Source: an uncultured beta proteobacterium
GTDB lineage: Bacteria; Pseudomonadota; Gammaproteobacteria; Burkholderiales; Burkholderiaceae_C
Reading direction: 5' to 3'
DNA: 61,516 nt
Assembly (NCBI GenBank): GCA_903838565.1
Contig: CAILZB010000011.1
Coordinates: forward strand, 1-61,516
Shown: positions 35,175 to 45,137 of the stretch, one piece after another
Layout: every line of letters starts with the position of its first letter
How positions within the stretch are numbered: the stretch's first letter is position 1
Notes under the pieces: generated by a model
Told to the model about the DNA's origin: nothing
Seen by the model: the letters and a program-made list of their open reading frames with translations, nothing else
The model's database searches: none
Translations under genes and position numbers: made by a program

Positions 35175-36305
35175 ATGAATCCTGATGAATGTGTAATGAA
35201 ATGTAGCGAGCTTGCACGCGAGATGCGGCTCATTTGCCCGCCCAATCCGGCAGTAGGCTGCGTGCTGACATCGATCGACGGCGAACTGCTGGGACAAGGT
35301 GCAACGCAGGCCACCGGCGGGCCCCACGCCGAAGTCATGGCCCTGCGCGACGCCGCCGCCCGCGGACATTCCGTGGTAGGCGCCACGGCCTACGTGTCGC
35401 TGGAACCCTGCGCGCACCAGGGTCGCACCGGGCCCTGCTGCGACGCCTTGATTGCAGCCGGAATTAAGAAGGTGGTCGCCGCCCTGCCCGACCCCAATCC
35501 GCTGGTCGCGGGCCAGGGGTTCGAGCGACTGCGCGCCGCCGGCGTCGAAGTCAGCGTCGGTCCCGGTGCCGAAGAGGCCTTCGAGTTGAACATCGGTTTC
35601 TTCAGCCGCATGGCGCGAAAGACGCCCTGGGTGCGCATGAAACTGGCCGCCTCGCTGGACGGCAAGACCGCGCTGGACAATGGCCTGAGCCAATGGATCA
35701 CCGGCGAGGCCGCGCGCGCCGATGGCCACGCATGGAGGGCGCGCGCCTGCGCCCTGCTCACCGGCGTGGGAACGGTGCTGCAGGACAACCCGAGGCTGGA
35801 CGTGCGCGGTGTGGACACGCCGCGTCAGCCCATGCTGGTGGTGGTCGACAGCCGGCTGGAGACGCCGCCCGACGCGCTGCTGTTTGCAGCCCAGCGCCAG
35901 GTGATTTTCTACGCGGCGCAGCCGAACCTCGAGCGGCAACAGGCCCTGGAGGCGCGAGGCGCGATCGTGATCTACAAGGGCAATGCGCAGGGCAAGGTGG
36001 ATCTGGATGCGATGCTGCGCGACCTGGCCACGCGCGAGATCAATGAACTGCATGTAGAAGCCGGCCACAAGCTCAACGGCTCGCTGCTGCGCGACGGGCT
36101 GGTGGACGAGCTGCTGGTGTACCTGGCGCCCAAGCTGCTGGGCCAGGGCCGCGACATGGCCAGCTTCGGGCCGCTGAGCGAACTGGCGCAGGCAACGGCG
36201 CTGGAATTCAAGTCCAGCGCGATGCTCGGGCCGGACCTGCGGCTGCTGGCCCGCGTGCAGGGGCGCGACCGCTTTTTGGCGGATGCCGATTCCCTGCGAA
36301 AATAG
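35175..36305 (+). CDS. ribD: Bifunctional riboflavin deaminase/reductase RibD
   Basis: Catalyses the deaminase and reductase steps of riboflavin synthesis after GTP cyclohydrolase II. 376 residues, usual length. The N-terminal deaminase domain has PNPAVGCVL and zinc-site motifs GPHAEV and SLEPCAHQGRTGPCC. The C-terminal reductase domain starts near TPWVRMKLAASLDGKTAL with TGEAARADGHAWRAR. No good SD is visible at the first ATG; the ATG a few codons on (MKCSELARE) is possible. First gene of a rib-nusB-tol run on the plus strand; ribE follows 4 bases after its stop. Confidence 0.95.
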   Translation: MNPDECVMKCSELAREMRLICPPNPAVGCVLTSIDGELLGQGATQATGGPHAEVMALRDAAARGHSVVGATAYVSLEPCAHQGRTGPCCDALIAAGIKKVVAALPDPNPLVAGQGFERLRAAGVEVSVGPGAEEAFELNIGFFSRMARKTPWVRMKLAASLDGKTALDNGLSQWITGEAARADGHAWRARACALLTGVGTVLQDNPRLDVRGVDTPRQPMLVVVDSRLETPPDALLFAAQRQVIFYAAQPNLERQQALEARGAIVIYKGNAQGKVDLDAMLRDLATREINELHVEAGHKLNGSLLRDGLVDELLVYLAPKLLGQGRDMASFGPLSELAQATALEFKSSAMLGPDLRLLARVQGRDRFLADADSLRK

Positions 36306-36309
36306 CCGG

Positions 36310-36948
36310 ATGTTTACTGGAATCATTTCCGGTGTCGGGCGCATCGTCGCCGTGCACACCTTGGGCAGCTCTTCGCAACACGGCAAGCGGCTGGAGATCA
36401 AGACGCCCGCCGCCTACCTGGACGATGTCGCCCTGGGCGACAGCATCGCGATCAACGGCGCCTGCATGACGGTCACGGCGCTGGACCTGACGCAGCCGCT
36501 GTTCCAGATCGAGATCTCGGCCGAGTCGCTGGACAAGACCGCGGGCCTGAATGCCGCGGGACCGGTCAATCTGGAAAAGGCGCTGCGCGCCAGCGACCGG
36601 CTCGGCGGCCACATCGTCTCCGGCCACGTGGACGGCATCGGCTCGGTCAGCCACTTTGCGCCCGTGGGCGAGAGCTGGGAGCTGCGCCTGCTGTGCCCGA
36701 GCACGCTGGCAAAATACCTGGCCTACAAAGGCTCCATCACCGTCAACGGCGTGAGCCTGACCGTCAACACGGTGCGCGATGGCGCAGACGGCTGCGAAAT
36801 CAGCATCAACCTGATCCCGCACACCGTGCAGAACACCGCGCTGCAGGCGCTCAAACCCGGCGCGCACGTGAATCTTGAAATCGATACCGTGGCCCGATAC
36901 GTGGAACGCATGCTGAGCCACACGAACCCAACTTCCAACCGCCTTTGA
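36310..36948 (+). CDS. ribE: Riboflavin synthase, alpha chain
   Basis: Converts two 6,7-dimethyl-8-ribityllumazine molecules to riboflavin. 212 residues from the ATG at 36310 (MFTGIISGVGRI), the invariant N-terminus of the family; an upstream in-frame ATG lies inside ribD. Two lumazine-binding repeats are seen: the first begins MFTGII, the second about residue 98 with GGHIVSGHVDGIG just before it. The enzyme is a trimer. Between ribD and ribB with small gaps, so one transcript is likely. Confidence 0.96.
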   Translation: MFTGIISGVGRIVAVHTLGSSSQHGKRLEIKTPAAYLDDVALGDSIAINGACMTVTALDLTQPLFQIEISAESLDKTAGLNAAGPVNLEKALRASDRLGGHIVSGHVDGIGSVSHFAPVGESWELRLLCPSTLAKYLAYKGSITVNGVSLTVNTVRDGADGCEISINLIPHTVQNTALQALKPGAHVNLEIDTVARYVERMLSHTNPTSNRL

Positions 36949-36959
36949 GAGACCCTGAC

Positions 36960-38075
36960 ATGACAACCCCCTCCCCTCTGGGCATTTCGCCCGTCGAAGA
37001 CATCGTGGCCGAGATGCGCGCCGGCCGCATGGTGATTCTGGTGGACGAAGAAGACCGCGAGAACGAAGGCGACCTGGTGCTCGCCGCCGAGCACGTCAGC
37101 GCTGATGCCATCAACTTCATGGCGCGCTTTGGCCGCGGCCTGATCTGCCTGACGCTCACGCGCGAGATCTGCGAGCGCCTGCAACTGCCGCCGATGGTGG
37201 CGCGCAATGGCGACAAGAAAGGCACGGCCTTCACGGTGTCGATCGAGGCCGCAGAAGGCGTGAGCACCGGCATCTCGGCGGCCGACCGCTCGCGCACGGT
37301 GCAGGCCGCGGTCGCCGCGAATGCGCGGCCCGACGATCTGGTGCAACCGGGCCACATCTTTCCGCTGCAGGCCGTGGACGGCGGCGTGCTGATGCGCGCC
37401 GGACACACCGAAGCGGGCTGCGATCTGGCGGCGATGGCGGGCTGCACACCCGCGTCGGTGATCTGCGAAATCATGAATGACGACGGCACCATGGCGCGTC
37501 TGCCCGACCTGCAGGCCTTTGCCGCCACGCACGGTCTGAAGATCGGCACCATCGCCGACCTGATCGCTTACCGCAGCCGCACCGAGTCGCTGGTGCAGCG
37601 CCTGGGAACGCGTTCGCTGCAGACCGCCTTTGGCGAATTCACGGCGCACGCGTTTCGCGACCTGCCCAGCCAGGGCCTGCATCTGGCGCTGGTCAAGGGC
37701 CAGTGGGAACACACCGAAACGGTGGTGGCACGCGTGCACGAGCCGCTGTCGATCCTGGACGCGTTGGAGGTGAATCGCGCCATGCACTCCTGGAGCCTGG
37801 AAGCCGCCCTGCAGCGCGTGGCGCTGGAGGGCAAGGGCGTGGTGGTGCTGCTCAATTGCGGCGAAAGCGCAGATCAGTTGCTGGCCCAGTTTGACGGGAC
37901 GGCGCGCGCCGCCCACGCGCCCGAGCGCGGCCGCATGGACTTGCGCAGCTACGGCGTGGGCGCACAGATCCTGCGCGAGTGCGGCGTGCACAAGATGAAC
38001 CTGATGGGGAATCCGCGGCGCATGCCCAGCATGACCGGCTACGGCCTGGAAATCAGCGGCTATCTTTCAAAATAA
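36960..38075 (+). CDS. ribB: DHBP synthase with degenerate GTP cyclohydrolase II domain
   Basis: 3,4-dihydroxy-2-butanone 4-phosphate synthase fused to a RibA-like domain, 371 residues. The N-terminal domain is canonical: [30 protein letters not shown] and PGHIFPLQA, ending near TEAGCDLA. The C-terminal part keeps the RibA fold ([17 protein letters not shown]) but lacks its active-site features. The zinc Cys set of ECLTGD and RCDCG is replaced by EPLSILD and RAMHSW, and RQEGRGIG by LNCGESADQ. It should therefore not make the GTP cyclohydrolase product, like RibBX-type proteins; a separate ribA should exist elsewhere. Start chosen at 36960 (MTTPSPLG). Confidence 0.92.
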   Translation: MTTPSPLGISPVEDIVAEMRAGRMVILVDEEDRENEGDLVLAAEHVSADAINFMARFGRGLICLTLTREICERLQLPPMVARNGDKKGTAFTVSIEAAEGVSTGISAADRSRTVQAAVAANARPDDLVQPGHIFPLQAVDGGVLMRAGHTEAGCDLAAMAGCTPASVICEIMNDDGTMARLPDLQAFAATHGLKIGTIADLIAYRSRTESLVQRLGTRSLQTAFGEFTAHAFRDLPSQGLHLALVKGQWEHTETVVARVHEPLSILDALEVNRAMHSWSLEAALQRVALEGKGVVVLLNCGESADQLLAQFDGTARAAHAPERGRMDLRSYGVGAQILRECGVHKMNLMGNPRRMPSMTGYGLEISGYLSK

Positions 38076-38095
38076 TCGAATCAAGGAGATCAGCC

Positions 38096-38566
38096 ATGCA
38101 AGCAGCAGACACACCCCGCGCCAAGTCCGACCGGCTCGACGGCAAGGAACTCACCATCGGCATGGTGCAGGCGCGCTTCAACGCCAGTGTGACCGACGCG
38201 CTGGCTCAGGCCTGCAAGGACGAATTGATCGAGCTCGGCGTGCGCGCCGAGGACATCGACCATGTGACCGTGCCCGGCGCACTGGAAATTGCCGTGGCGC
38301 TTCAGGCCCTGGCTGAAACAGAAAAATACGATGCGCTGGTGGCCGTGGGCTGCATCATCCGCGGCGAGACCTACCACTTCGAACTGGTGGCGAACGAATC
38401 GGGTGCAGGCGTGAGCCGCGTCGCGCTCGACTACGGCGTGCCGATCGCGAACGCCATTCTGACCACCGAAAGCCTGGACCAGGCGGTGGCGCGTCAGGTG
38501 GAAAAAGGGCGCGATGCGGCCTACGTTGCGGTGGAAATGGCCAACCTGCTGGAGTCCCTCGCATGA
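38096..38566 (+). CDS. ribH: 6,7-dimethyl-8-ribityllumazine synthase
   Basis: Condenses DHBP with the pyrimidinedione to give lumazine. 156 residues from the ATG at 38096, which has AAGGAG upstream. Motifs: [35 protein letters not shown], and [13 protein letters not shown] near the end. It overlaps nusB by 4 bases (ATGA). Completes the rib set apart from a functional ribA. Confidence 0.96.
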   Translation: MQAADTPRAKSDRLDGKELTIGMVQARFNASVTDALAQACKDELIELGVRAEDIDHVTVPGALEIAVALQALAETEKYDALVAVGCIIRGETYHFELVANESGAGVSRVALDYGVPIANAILTTESLDQAVARQVEKGRDAAYVAVEMANLLESLA

Positions 38567-39090
38567 GCGGCGCTCCGCTCACGGGTCAGCGCCCGCCGCG
38601 CCAACCACGCACCGGCGTCACCAGCACGGGCGCGCGCAAGGCCGCCTCCAAAGCCCCGCGCACCCGCGCCCGCGAATTCGCCTTGCAGGCGCTGTACCAG
38701 CACCTGGTGGGGCGCAACGAGGCCGGCGCCATCGACGCCTTCACGCGCGATCTGGCCGGGTTCAACAAGGCCGATGCCGCGCACTTTGACGCCCTGCTGC
38801 ACGGCTGCGTGGACCACTGCGCCGAGCTCGATGCGCTGATCCTGCCGCTGCTGGACCGCCCCATGGCCGAGATCTCACCCATCGAACACGCGGTGATGTG
38901 GATTGGCGCCTATGAATTCAAGCTCTGCCTGGACGTGCCCTGGCGCGTGGTGCTGAACGAATGCATCGAACTGGCCAAGGAGTTTGGCGGCACCGACGGA
39001 CACAAATACGTCAACGCCGTGCTCAATGGCCTGGCGCCGGCGCTGCGCATGGATGAAATCGCCAACGACCGCGCTCATGCCCGAAGCTGA
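38563..39090 (+). CDS. nusB: Transcription antitermination factor NusB
   Basis: Binds boxA RNA with NusE in rRNA antitermination. 175 residues, with a basic N-terminal extension of about 35 residues before [14 protein letters not shown], the NusB start motif. The end shows [29 protein letters not shown], the family signature. The start overlaps the ribH stop; the ribH-nusB pair is common in Proteobacteria. Confidence 0.95.
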   Translation: MSGAPLTGQRPPRQPRTGVTSTGARKAASKAPRTRAREFALQALYQHLVGRNEAGAIDAFTRDLAGFNKADAAHFDALLHGCVDHCAELDALILPLLDRPMAEISPIEHAVMWIGAYEFKLCLDVPWRVVLNECIELAKEFGGTDGHKYVNAVLNGLAPALRMDEIANDRAHARS

Positions 39091-39553
39091 GTCCACAGTG
39101 ACAAGCCCCGGGACTAGCGCGAGCGAGGAACGTCATGGGGCCATATTCAGTTGGCCGGTGCGTGTGTACTGGGAGGACACCGATGCCGGCGGCATCGTGT
39201 ACTACGCCAACTACCTGAAGTTTTTCGAGCGCGCACGCACCGAGTGGCTGCGCTCACTGGGACTGGAGCAGCAGGCGCTGCGCGTGCAGACCGGCGCAAT
39301 GTTTGTGGTGAGCGAGGCCAGCGTCAAATACCACCTGCCGGCGCGCCTGGACGACCAACTTTTGGTTACAGCAAGCATTCGCGAAATGGGGCGTTCCTCC
39401 TTTACCATGGAGCAGCAGGCGCTGCGCCCCGCGAGTCCCGCAAACGGAAACAAAGTTGAACTTCTTTGTGCCGCCAGCGTCCGTATAGGCTGGGTCGATG
39501 CGACCAGCCTCAAGCCCGCAAGAATTCCGAACCATCTGCTGCAAGCGCTTTAA
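39077..39553 (+). CDS. ybgC: Tol-Pal-associated acyl-CoA thioesterase YbgC
   Basis: Hotdog-fold thioesterase found beside tolQ, 158 residues from the ATG at 39077 ([10 protein letters not shown]), overlapping nusB by 14 bases. The core motif [19 protein letters not shown] contains the active-site Asp of the 4HBT class, followed by [14 protein letters not shown]. It ends 2 bases before the tolQ ATG, so it belongs to the tol operon. Confidence 0.93.
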   Translation: MPEAESTVTSPGTSASEERHGAIFSWPVRVYWEDTDAGGIVYYANYLKFFERARTEWLRSLGLEQQALRVQTGAMFVVSEASVKYHLPARLDDQLLVTASIREMGRSSFTMEQQALRPASPANGNKVELLCAASVRIGWVDATSLKPARIPNHLLQAL

Positions 39554-39555
39554 AC

Positions 39556-40248
39556 ATGAATCAAGACCTGTCCATTGTCGAGTTGGTGATGCACGCCAGT
39601 TGGGTCGTGCAGGCCGTGATGCTGCTGCTGCTCGGAGTGTCGATTTCCAGTTGGGCCGCGATCTTTCGCAAGCTGTTTTCGCTGGGCCGTGTGAAGTCGC
39701 AAAACGACGAGTTCGAGCGCAACTTCTGGTCCGGCACGAACATGACCGAGCTGTTTGCCACGGCGTCCAAGAACGCGGCACAGGGCGGCCCGATGGAGCG
39801 CATCTTCGCCAGCGGCATGCGCGAGTTCCAAAAACTGCGCGAACGCCGCATCAACGATTCGGCCACACTCATGGACGGCGCACGTCGTGCGATGCGCGCC
39901 AGCTATCAGCGCGAAATGGACGTGATCGAAACGCATCTGTCGTTCCTGGCGTCGGTCGGATCGGTCTCACCGTACGTGGGACTGTTCGGCACGGTCTGGG
40001 GCATCATGCACGCCTTCACCGGATTGGCCTCGCTGCAGCAGGTGACGCTGGCCACCGTGGCGCCGGGTATCGCCGAAGCGCTGGTGGCCACGGCCATCGG
40101 CCTGTTCGCCGCCATTCCCGCGGTGGTGGCGTACAACCGTTTTGCGCGCGACATCGACCGCATCGCGATCCGGCTGGAAACCTTCATCGAAGAGTTCTCC
40201 AACATCCTGCAGCGCAATCTGGGCGTGAGTTCGCCCAGCGTGCACTAG
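39556..40248 (+). CDS. tolQ: Tol-Pal motor protein TolQ
   Basis: Inner-membrane proton-channel subunit of the Tol-Pal system, homologous to ExbB and MotA. 230 residues from ATG 39556. Three membrane helices: near 15-40 (VVQAVMLLLLGVSISSWA), about 135-165 (VSPYVGLFGTVWGIMHAF) and about 170-200 (TLATVAPGIAEALVATAIGL). An N-terminal MotA/ExbB signature is present. tolR follows after 12 bases. It is also a possible partner for the TonB-like proteins of the pilus operons (inference). Confidence 0.96.
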   Translation: MNQDLSIVELVMHASWVVQAVMLLLLGVSISSWAAIFRKLFSLGRVKSQNDEFERNFWSGTNMTELFATASKNAAQGGPMERIFASGMREFQKLRERRINDSATLMDGARRAMRASYQREMDVIETHLSFLASVGSVSPYVGLFGTVWGIMHAFTGLASLQQVTLATVAPGIAEALVATAIGLFAAIPAVVAYNRFARDIDRIAIRLETFIEEFSNILQRNLGVSSPSVH

Positions 40249-40260
40249 CGCGAAGCGGTC

Positions 40261-40713
40261 ATGCCCGCCCTCGTCTCACGCGGCCGCGGCCGCCGCACCA
40301 TCAACGAGATCAACATGGTGCCCTTCATCGACGTGATGCTGGTGCTGCTCATCATCTTCATGGTGACGGCGCCGCTGATCGCACCCAGCGTGATTGACCT
40401 GCCCAGCGTCGGCAAAGCGAACAAGACGCCCGACAGCGTGATCCGCATCGTTGTCAACAAGGATGAATCGCTGGCCATGAGTGTGACCCAGCTCGCCGGC
40501 AAGACCGGCGCTGCGCCGAGCGCCAGCCCGGCAGCGCTGGCACTCACCGATGTCGCCAAGGCGGTGCTCAAGGCACAGAACGGCGTCGCCGCCACGCCCG
40601 TGGTCATCAGCGCGGACCGCTCGGTGAAATACGAAATCGTGGTCAAGCTGATGGACACCCTGCAGCGCGCCGGCGTGCAGCGCGTGGGCCTCTCGGTGCA
40701 GCTCGCGCCCTGA
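40261..40713 (+). CDS. tolR: Tol-Pal motor protein TolR
   Basis: ExbD/TolR-family protein, 150 residues. One N-terminal helix carries the essential Asp: INEINMVPFIDVMLVLLIIF, with D24 in FID. The periplasmic domain follows. It forms the proton-driven motor with TolQ and TolA. Confidence 0.96.
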   Translation: MPALVSRGRGRRTINEINMVPFIDVMLVLLIIFMVTAPLIAPSVIDLPSVGKANKTPDSVIRIVVNKDESLAMSVTQLAGKTGAAPSASPAALALTDVAKAVLKAQNGVAATPVVISADRSVKYEIVVKLMDTLQRAGVQRVGLSVQLAP

Positions 40714-40744
40714 CGCGCCAGCGCTTGCCGCATTCGAGATCGCC

Positions 40745-41599
40745 ATGTCTGCCACCGCCCAGCGCCTGGAGTTTTCGCCGGTCCAGCCCGAGGGCATGGG
40801 GCGCGCGCTGGTGCTGGCCTTGCTGGCGCATGCGCTGCTGGTGGCCGCTCTCACCTGGGGCGTGAACTGGCGCCGCGACGCGCCCATCGAGACCGCCGCC
40901 GCCGAGCTCTGGGCCGAATTGCCCCAGGCCGCCGCACCACCCCCGCCGCCACCGGAACCCGAGCCACAAGCAGCGCCGCCGCCCGCGCCTGAAGTCGCGC
41001 CACCGGTGGTCACGCCCGACCCCGAGATAGCGCTGGAGCGCGAGCGCGTCAAACGCAAGCAGGAGCTGGCGCTGGAGCGCGAACGACTGGCGCAATTGGA
41101 GCGGGACAAGGCCAAGAAGGCGAAACAGGCCGCCGCCGACAAGCTGCGTGAGGAAGAGCTCGCGCGCCAGGCCGACAAGAAAGCCCAGGCCGCAGCCAAA
41201 ACCAAACAGGATCAGGCCAGCACCAAGGCGCTGGAAAAACAGCGCCAGGAAAACCTGCAGCGTCTCGCCGGTCTGGCCGGCGCCACGGGTGGTGCAACGG
41301 CCACGGGAACGGCCGCGCATTCGGCCGGCCCCTCGGCCAGCTACGGCGCGCGCATCGCGGCCACGATCAAGCCCAACATCGTCTTCACCGAAGACATCAA
41401 GGGCAACCCCACGGCCGACGTCGAAGTGCGCACCGCGCCCGATGGAACGATCGTGGGACGCAAGCTCGTCAAGTCCAGCGGTGTGGCATCCTGGGACGAG
41501 GCCGTGCTCAAGGCCATCGACAAGACCGATCGCCTGCCGCGCGACGTCGATGGACGCGTGCAGGCCTCACTCGTGATCGGCTTTCGGCCCAAGGACTGA
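40745..41599 (+). CDS. tolA: Cell envelope integrity protein TolA
   Basis: 284 residues. An N-terminal inner-membrane helix (RALVLALLAHALLVAALTWG) contains the TolA/TonB-type His. Next is a Pro-rich stretch, then a charged long helix of Glu/Arg/Lys/Ala (about 90-170), then a C-terminal domain (ASYGARIAATIKPNI, PTADVEVRTAPDG) that links to the outer membrane. It ends 7 bases from the convergent dnaE stop, so tolB and pal do not follow here and must lie elsewhere. Confidence 0.95.
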   Translation: MSATAQRLEFSPVQPEGMGRALVLALLAHALLVAALTWGVNWRRDAPIETAAAELWAELPQAAAPPPPPPEPEPQAAPPPAPEVAPPVVTPDPEIALERERVKRKQELALERERLAQLERDKAKKAKQAAADKLREEELARQADKKAQAAAKTKQDQASTKALEKQRQENLQRLAGLAGATGGATATGTAAHSAGPSASYGARIAATIKPNIVFTEDIKGNPTADVEVRTAPDGTIVGRKLVKSSGVASWDEAVLKAIDKTDRLPRDVDGRVQASLVIGFRPKD

Positions 41600-41606
41600 A
41601 AGCGCC

Positions 41607-44600
41607 CTATTCGTACACGATGACTGAGTTCCCGGTCTGCGCCAGCCAGCTGGCCAGGGCCGCGTCGCTGGGGTAGAAGCGGGCCGGCTCGCCCAACTGC
41701 AACTCGGCGACAGCGCGCTCGCTCTTCACAGCCAGCCGCACGTTCAAGGCGCGCACCAGTTCACCCTGCTCGGTCTGTTCGCGCCGTGGGGGAAAGTCCC
41801 GCGCCAGTCGCGCGATGTCGGGCGCGCGGCCATTCACGCTCACGCGCAGGAACTTGCCAAAGGTGCAGCGCGCCAATGCCAGGTCGTAGACCGCAGCCAC
41901 CTTCAGGCGAAAGCCGCCGGAAAAGCGGTCCGGCTGCAGGCTGCCGCGCAGCACCACGAATTCGTCGTCCTTGATCAGGTTGCGGTTGGCGTTGACCAAG
42001 TCATCGGCGATGGTGGCCTCGATCACGCCCGACTTGTCGTCCAGCTTGAACAGCCCCATGCGGCCGCGCTGACCGTTGATGACGCGAAAGTCGTTGATGA
42101 TGCCGGCCAGCAGCAGCGGCTCGCGCGAATCCAGCAAGTCGCCGATTTCGCGCTTCACAAAGGAGCGCACTTCACGCGCCACTTCGTCGAACAGATGGCC
42201 GGACAGGTAGAAGCCCAGCGCCGCTTTCTCGTGCGTGAGCCGCTCCTTCACGCCCCAGGGCAACGCCTGCACCAACTCGGGCTCCTGCGTGCTGGAGCCA
42301 TGGGCGTCGGCGTCCATGTCAAAGAGCCCACCCTGGTTCACGTTGGCCTGCGCGGCCGCGGCGAACTCAAAGGCGCGGTCCACCGTGGCCAGCAGCGCGG
42401 CGCGGTTTTGCTGGATCGCATCGAAGGCGCCGGCCTTGATCAGCGCCTCGACCGTGCGCTTGTTGATGCGGCTGCGGTCCACGCGCACGCAGAAATCAAA
42501 CAGGCTCTTGAAGGGTCCCGCATCACTGCCGGAAGCGCCGTTGCCACGGCCTTCGCGCGCTGCCACGATGGCGTCGATCGCCTGCTGGCCTGTGCCCTTG
42601 ATCGCGCCCAGACCGTAGCGTATGAGCTTGTCCGTGACCGGCTCGAAGCGATGCCGACCGCGGTTCACGTCCGGGGTCTCGAACGTGACGCCGAATTTCT
42701 GCGCGTCCTCGAACAGGATCTTCAGCTTGTCCGTGTCGTCCATTTCCACGGTCATGTTGGCGCAGTAGAACTCGGCCGTGTAATGCACTTTGAGCCAACC
42801 CGTGTGGTACGCGAGCAGCGAATACGCGGCGGCGTGCGACTTGTTGAAGCCGTAGCCCGCGAACTTCTCCATCAGGTCGAAGACCTCATCCGCCTTGGCT
42901 TCAACGATATCGTTCTTCGCCGCCCCGTCACGGAAGATCTGGCGGTGCTTGGCCATCTCGTCCGCGTCCTTCTTGCCCATGGCGCGGCGCAACATGTCGG
43001 CGCCACCGAGCGAGTAGCCGCCCAGGATCTGCGCGGTCTGCATCACCTGCTCCTGATAGACCATGATGCCGTAGGTCTCAGAGAGCATCTTCGCCACCAG
43101 CGGGTGCGGGTATTCCACCGGCTCGCGCCCGTGCTTGCGCGCCACAAAGCTGGGGATCAGGTCCATGGGGCCGGGACGGTACAGTGCGTTGAGCGCGATC
43201 AGGTCTTCCAGGCGCGTGGGCCGTGCATCCTTCAACATGCCCTGCATGCCGCGGCTTTCAAACTGGAACACGGCCTCGGTCTTGCCATCGGCAAAGAGCT
43301 TGTAGGTGGCGGCATCCTCGAGGTTGATGTTCTCGAAGGCGAAGTTCTCCTGACCCTTGTGGCGCGCGCGGATGAAGTCCTTGGCGATTTCAAGGATCGT
43401 CAGCGTGGCCAGACCCAAGAAGTCGAACTTCACCAGGCCGATGGCTTCCACGTCGTTCTTGTCGAACTGGCTCACCGCCGCGTCGCTGCCGGGCTGCTGG
43501 TACAGCGGGCAAAAGTCGGTGAGCTTGCCCGGCGCGATCAACACGCCGCCGGCGTGCATGCCCACGTTGCGCGTCATGCCTTCGAGCTTGCGCGCAAGTT
43601 CCAGCAGCGTCTTCACGTCCTCTTCCTTGGCCTCGCGCTCGGCCAGCAGCGGCTCGGCCTCAGTGGCATAGACCGTCTTGTCGTCCTTCTTGCGGTCGGG
43701 CGGCGGCAGTTGCAAAGTGACGCTGACACCGGGCTTGTTCGGAATGAGCTTGCTGATGCCGTCGCAAAAGGTGTAGCTCATGTCGAGCACCCGGCCCACG
43801 TCGCGGATCGCGGCGCGCGCCGCCATGGTGCCGAAGGTGACGATCTGGCTCACGGCCTCGCGTCCGTACTTGAGCTTGACGTAGTCGATAACGCGGTCGC
43901 GATTGCCCTGGCAGAAATCGATGTCGAAGTCGGGCATGGAGACGCGCTCGGGATTCAGGAAGCGCTCGAACAGCAGGTTATAGCGCAGCGGATCCAGATC
44001 GGTGATGCCCATGGCATAGGCCACGAGCGAGCCCGCGCCGGAGCCGCGCCCGGGGCCCACGGGGCAGCCGTTGTTCTTGGCCCAGTTGATGAAGTCGCCC
44101 ACGATCAGGAAGTAGCCGGGGAAACCCATTTTCAGGATGGTGGCGATCTCGAACTCGAGGCGCTCGACGTAGCGCGGCCGCTGCTTGTCCCTCTCCATCG
44201 AATCCGGGTACAGGTGTTTCAGGCGCTGCTCCAGGCCCTCGAACGACACGTGGCGAAAGTACTCGTCCGGTGTCATGCGTTGGCCGTTGACCTCGGGCGT
44301 GGGGTACTCGGGCAGCTGCGGTTTGCCCAGCACCAGCGTCAGGCTGCAGCGCTTGGCAATCTCCAAGGTGTTGGCCAGCGCCGAGGGCACATCCGCAAAC
44401 AAAGCCTGCATCTGCGCCGTCGATTTGAAATACTGCTCGCGCGTGAAGCGGCGCACGCGCCGCGGATTGCCCAGGATCTCGCCCTCGGCGATGCACACGC
44501 GCGCTTCGTGCGCCTCGTAGTCTTCGGCGCTGCCGAACTGCACCGGGTGCGTGGCCACCACCGGCAGCCCCAGGCGCGCCGCCAGTTGCACGGCCGCGCT

Positions 44601-45137
44601 CACATGGGCCTCGTCGTCGACACGGCCTGCGCGCTGCAGCTCCAGGTAAAAGCGATGCGGAAAAATGGACGCCAGTTGCAGCGCCGCGTCGGCCGCTCGC
44701 GCTCCGTCGCCCTGCACCAGCGCCTGGCCCACCGGACCGGCCTGTGCGCCCGAGAGCAGGATCAGGCCGGCGTTGAGCTCCTGGAGCCAGGCCAGCTTCA
44801 CCACCGCCTGCGCCTTGACCACGTTTTGCGTGTAGGCGCGCGCCAGCAGTTCCGACAGGTTCAGATAGCCCTGGGTGTTCTGCACCAGCAGCAGCACGCG
44901 CGACAGCGCCGTGGCGTCGGCGCCCAAGCCTTCGAGAAAGATCTCCGCGCCGATCAGCGGCTTGAGGCCCTTGCCGCGCGCGCCCTTGTAGAACTTGATC
45001 GCGCCGAACAGGTTGCTCAGATCCGTGATGGCCAGCGCGCTCTGGCCGTCGGCCACGGCGGCCGGGATGATTTCATCGATGCGGTTGGTGCCGTCGACGA
45101 CGGAGAATTCGGTGTGCAGGCGCAGGTGGACAAACAT
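41607..45137 (-). CDS. dnaE: DNA polymerase III subunit alpha
   Basis: Replicative polymerase catalytic subunit, 1176 residues from ATG 45137 (MFVHLRLHTEFSVVDGT), the standard DnaE N-terminus; in-frame ATGs at 45146 and 45179 are alternatives. Domains: PHP (about 1-270), palm/fingers with catalytic acidic motif PDFDIDFCQGNRDRV near residue 400, helix-hairpin-helix and OB-fold in the C-terminal third (GIINDFRVINGQRGRM). Usual size. Stands alone, convergent with tolA. Confidence 0.96.
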   Translation of the reverse strand: MFVHLRLHTEFSVVDGTNRIDEIIPAAVADGQSALAITDLSNLFGAIKFYKGARGKGLKPLIGAEIFLEGLGADATALSRVLLLVQNTQGYLNLSELLARAYTQNVVKAQAVVKLAWLQELNAGLILLSGAQAGPVGQALVQGDGARAADAALQLASIFPHRFYLELQRAGRVDDEAHVSAAVQLAARLGLPVVATHPVQFGSAEDYEAHEARVCIAEGEILGNPRRVRRFTREQYFKSTAQMQALFADVPSALANTLEIAKRCSLTLVLGKPQLPEYPTPEVNGQRMTPDEYFRHVSFEGLEQRLKHLYPDSMERDKQRPRYVERLEFEIATILKMGFPGYFLIVGDFINWAKNNGCPVGPGRGSGAGSLVAYAMGITDLDPLRYNLLFERFLNPERVSMPDFDIDFCQGNRDRVIDYVKLKYGREAVSQIVTFGTMAARAAIRDVGRVLDMSYTFCDGISKLIPNKPGVSVTLQLPPPDRKKDDKTVYATEAEPLLAEREAKEEDVKTLLELARKLEGMTRNVGMHAGGVLIAPGKLTDFCPLYQQPGSDAAVSQFDKNDVEAIGLVKFDFLGLATLTILEIAKDFIRARHKGQENFAFENINLEDAATYKLFADGKTEAVFQFESRGMQGMLKDARPTRLEDLIALNALYRPGPMDLIPSFVARKHGREPVEYPHPLVAKMLSETYGIMVYQEQVMQTAQILGGYSLGGADMLRRAMGKKDADEMAKHRQIFRDGAAKNDIVEAKADEVFDLMEKFAGYGFNKSHAAAYSLLAYHTGWLKVHYTAEFYCANMTVEMDDTDKLKILFEDAQKFGVTFETPDVNRGRHRFEPVTDKLIRYGLGAIKGTGQQAIDAIVAAREGRGNGASGSDAGPFKSLFDFCVRVDRSRINKRTVEALIKAGAFDAIQQNRAALLATVDRAFEFAAAAQANVNQGGLFDMDADAHGSSTQEPELVQALPWGVKERLTHEKAALGFYLSGHLFDEVAREVRSFVKREIGDLLDSREPLLLAGIINDFRVINGQRGRMGLFKLDDKSGVIEATIADDLVNANRNLIKDDEFVVLRGSLQPDRFSGGFRLKVAAVYDLALARCTFGKFLRVSVNGRAPDIARLARDFPPRREQTEQGELVRALNVRLAVKSERAVAELQLGEPARFYPSDAALASWLAQTGNSVIVYE

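Noticed and set aside
36900..37000. FMN riboswitch before ribB
   Set aside because: Only 11 bases separate ribE and ribB, and no RFN-like conserved segments were seen there or in 35039-35174.
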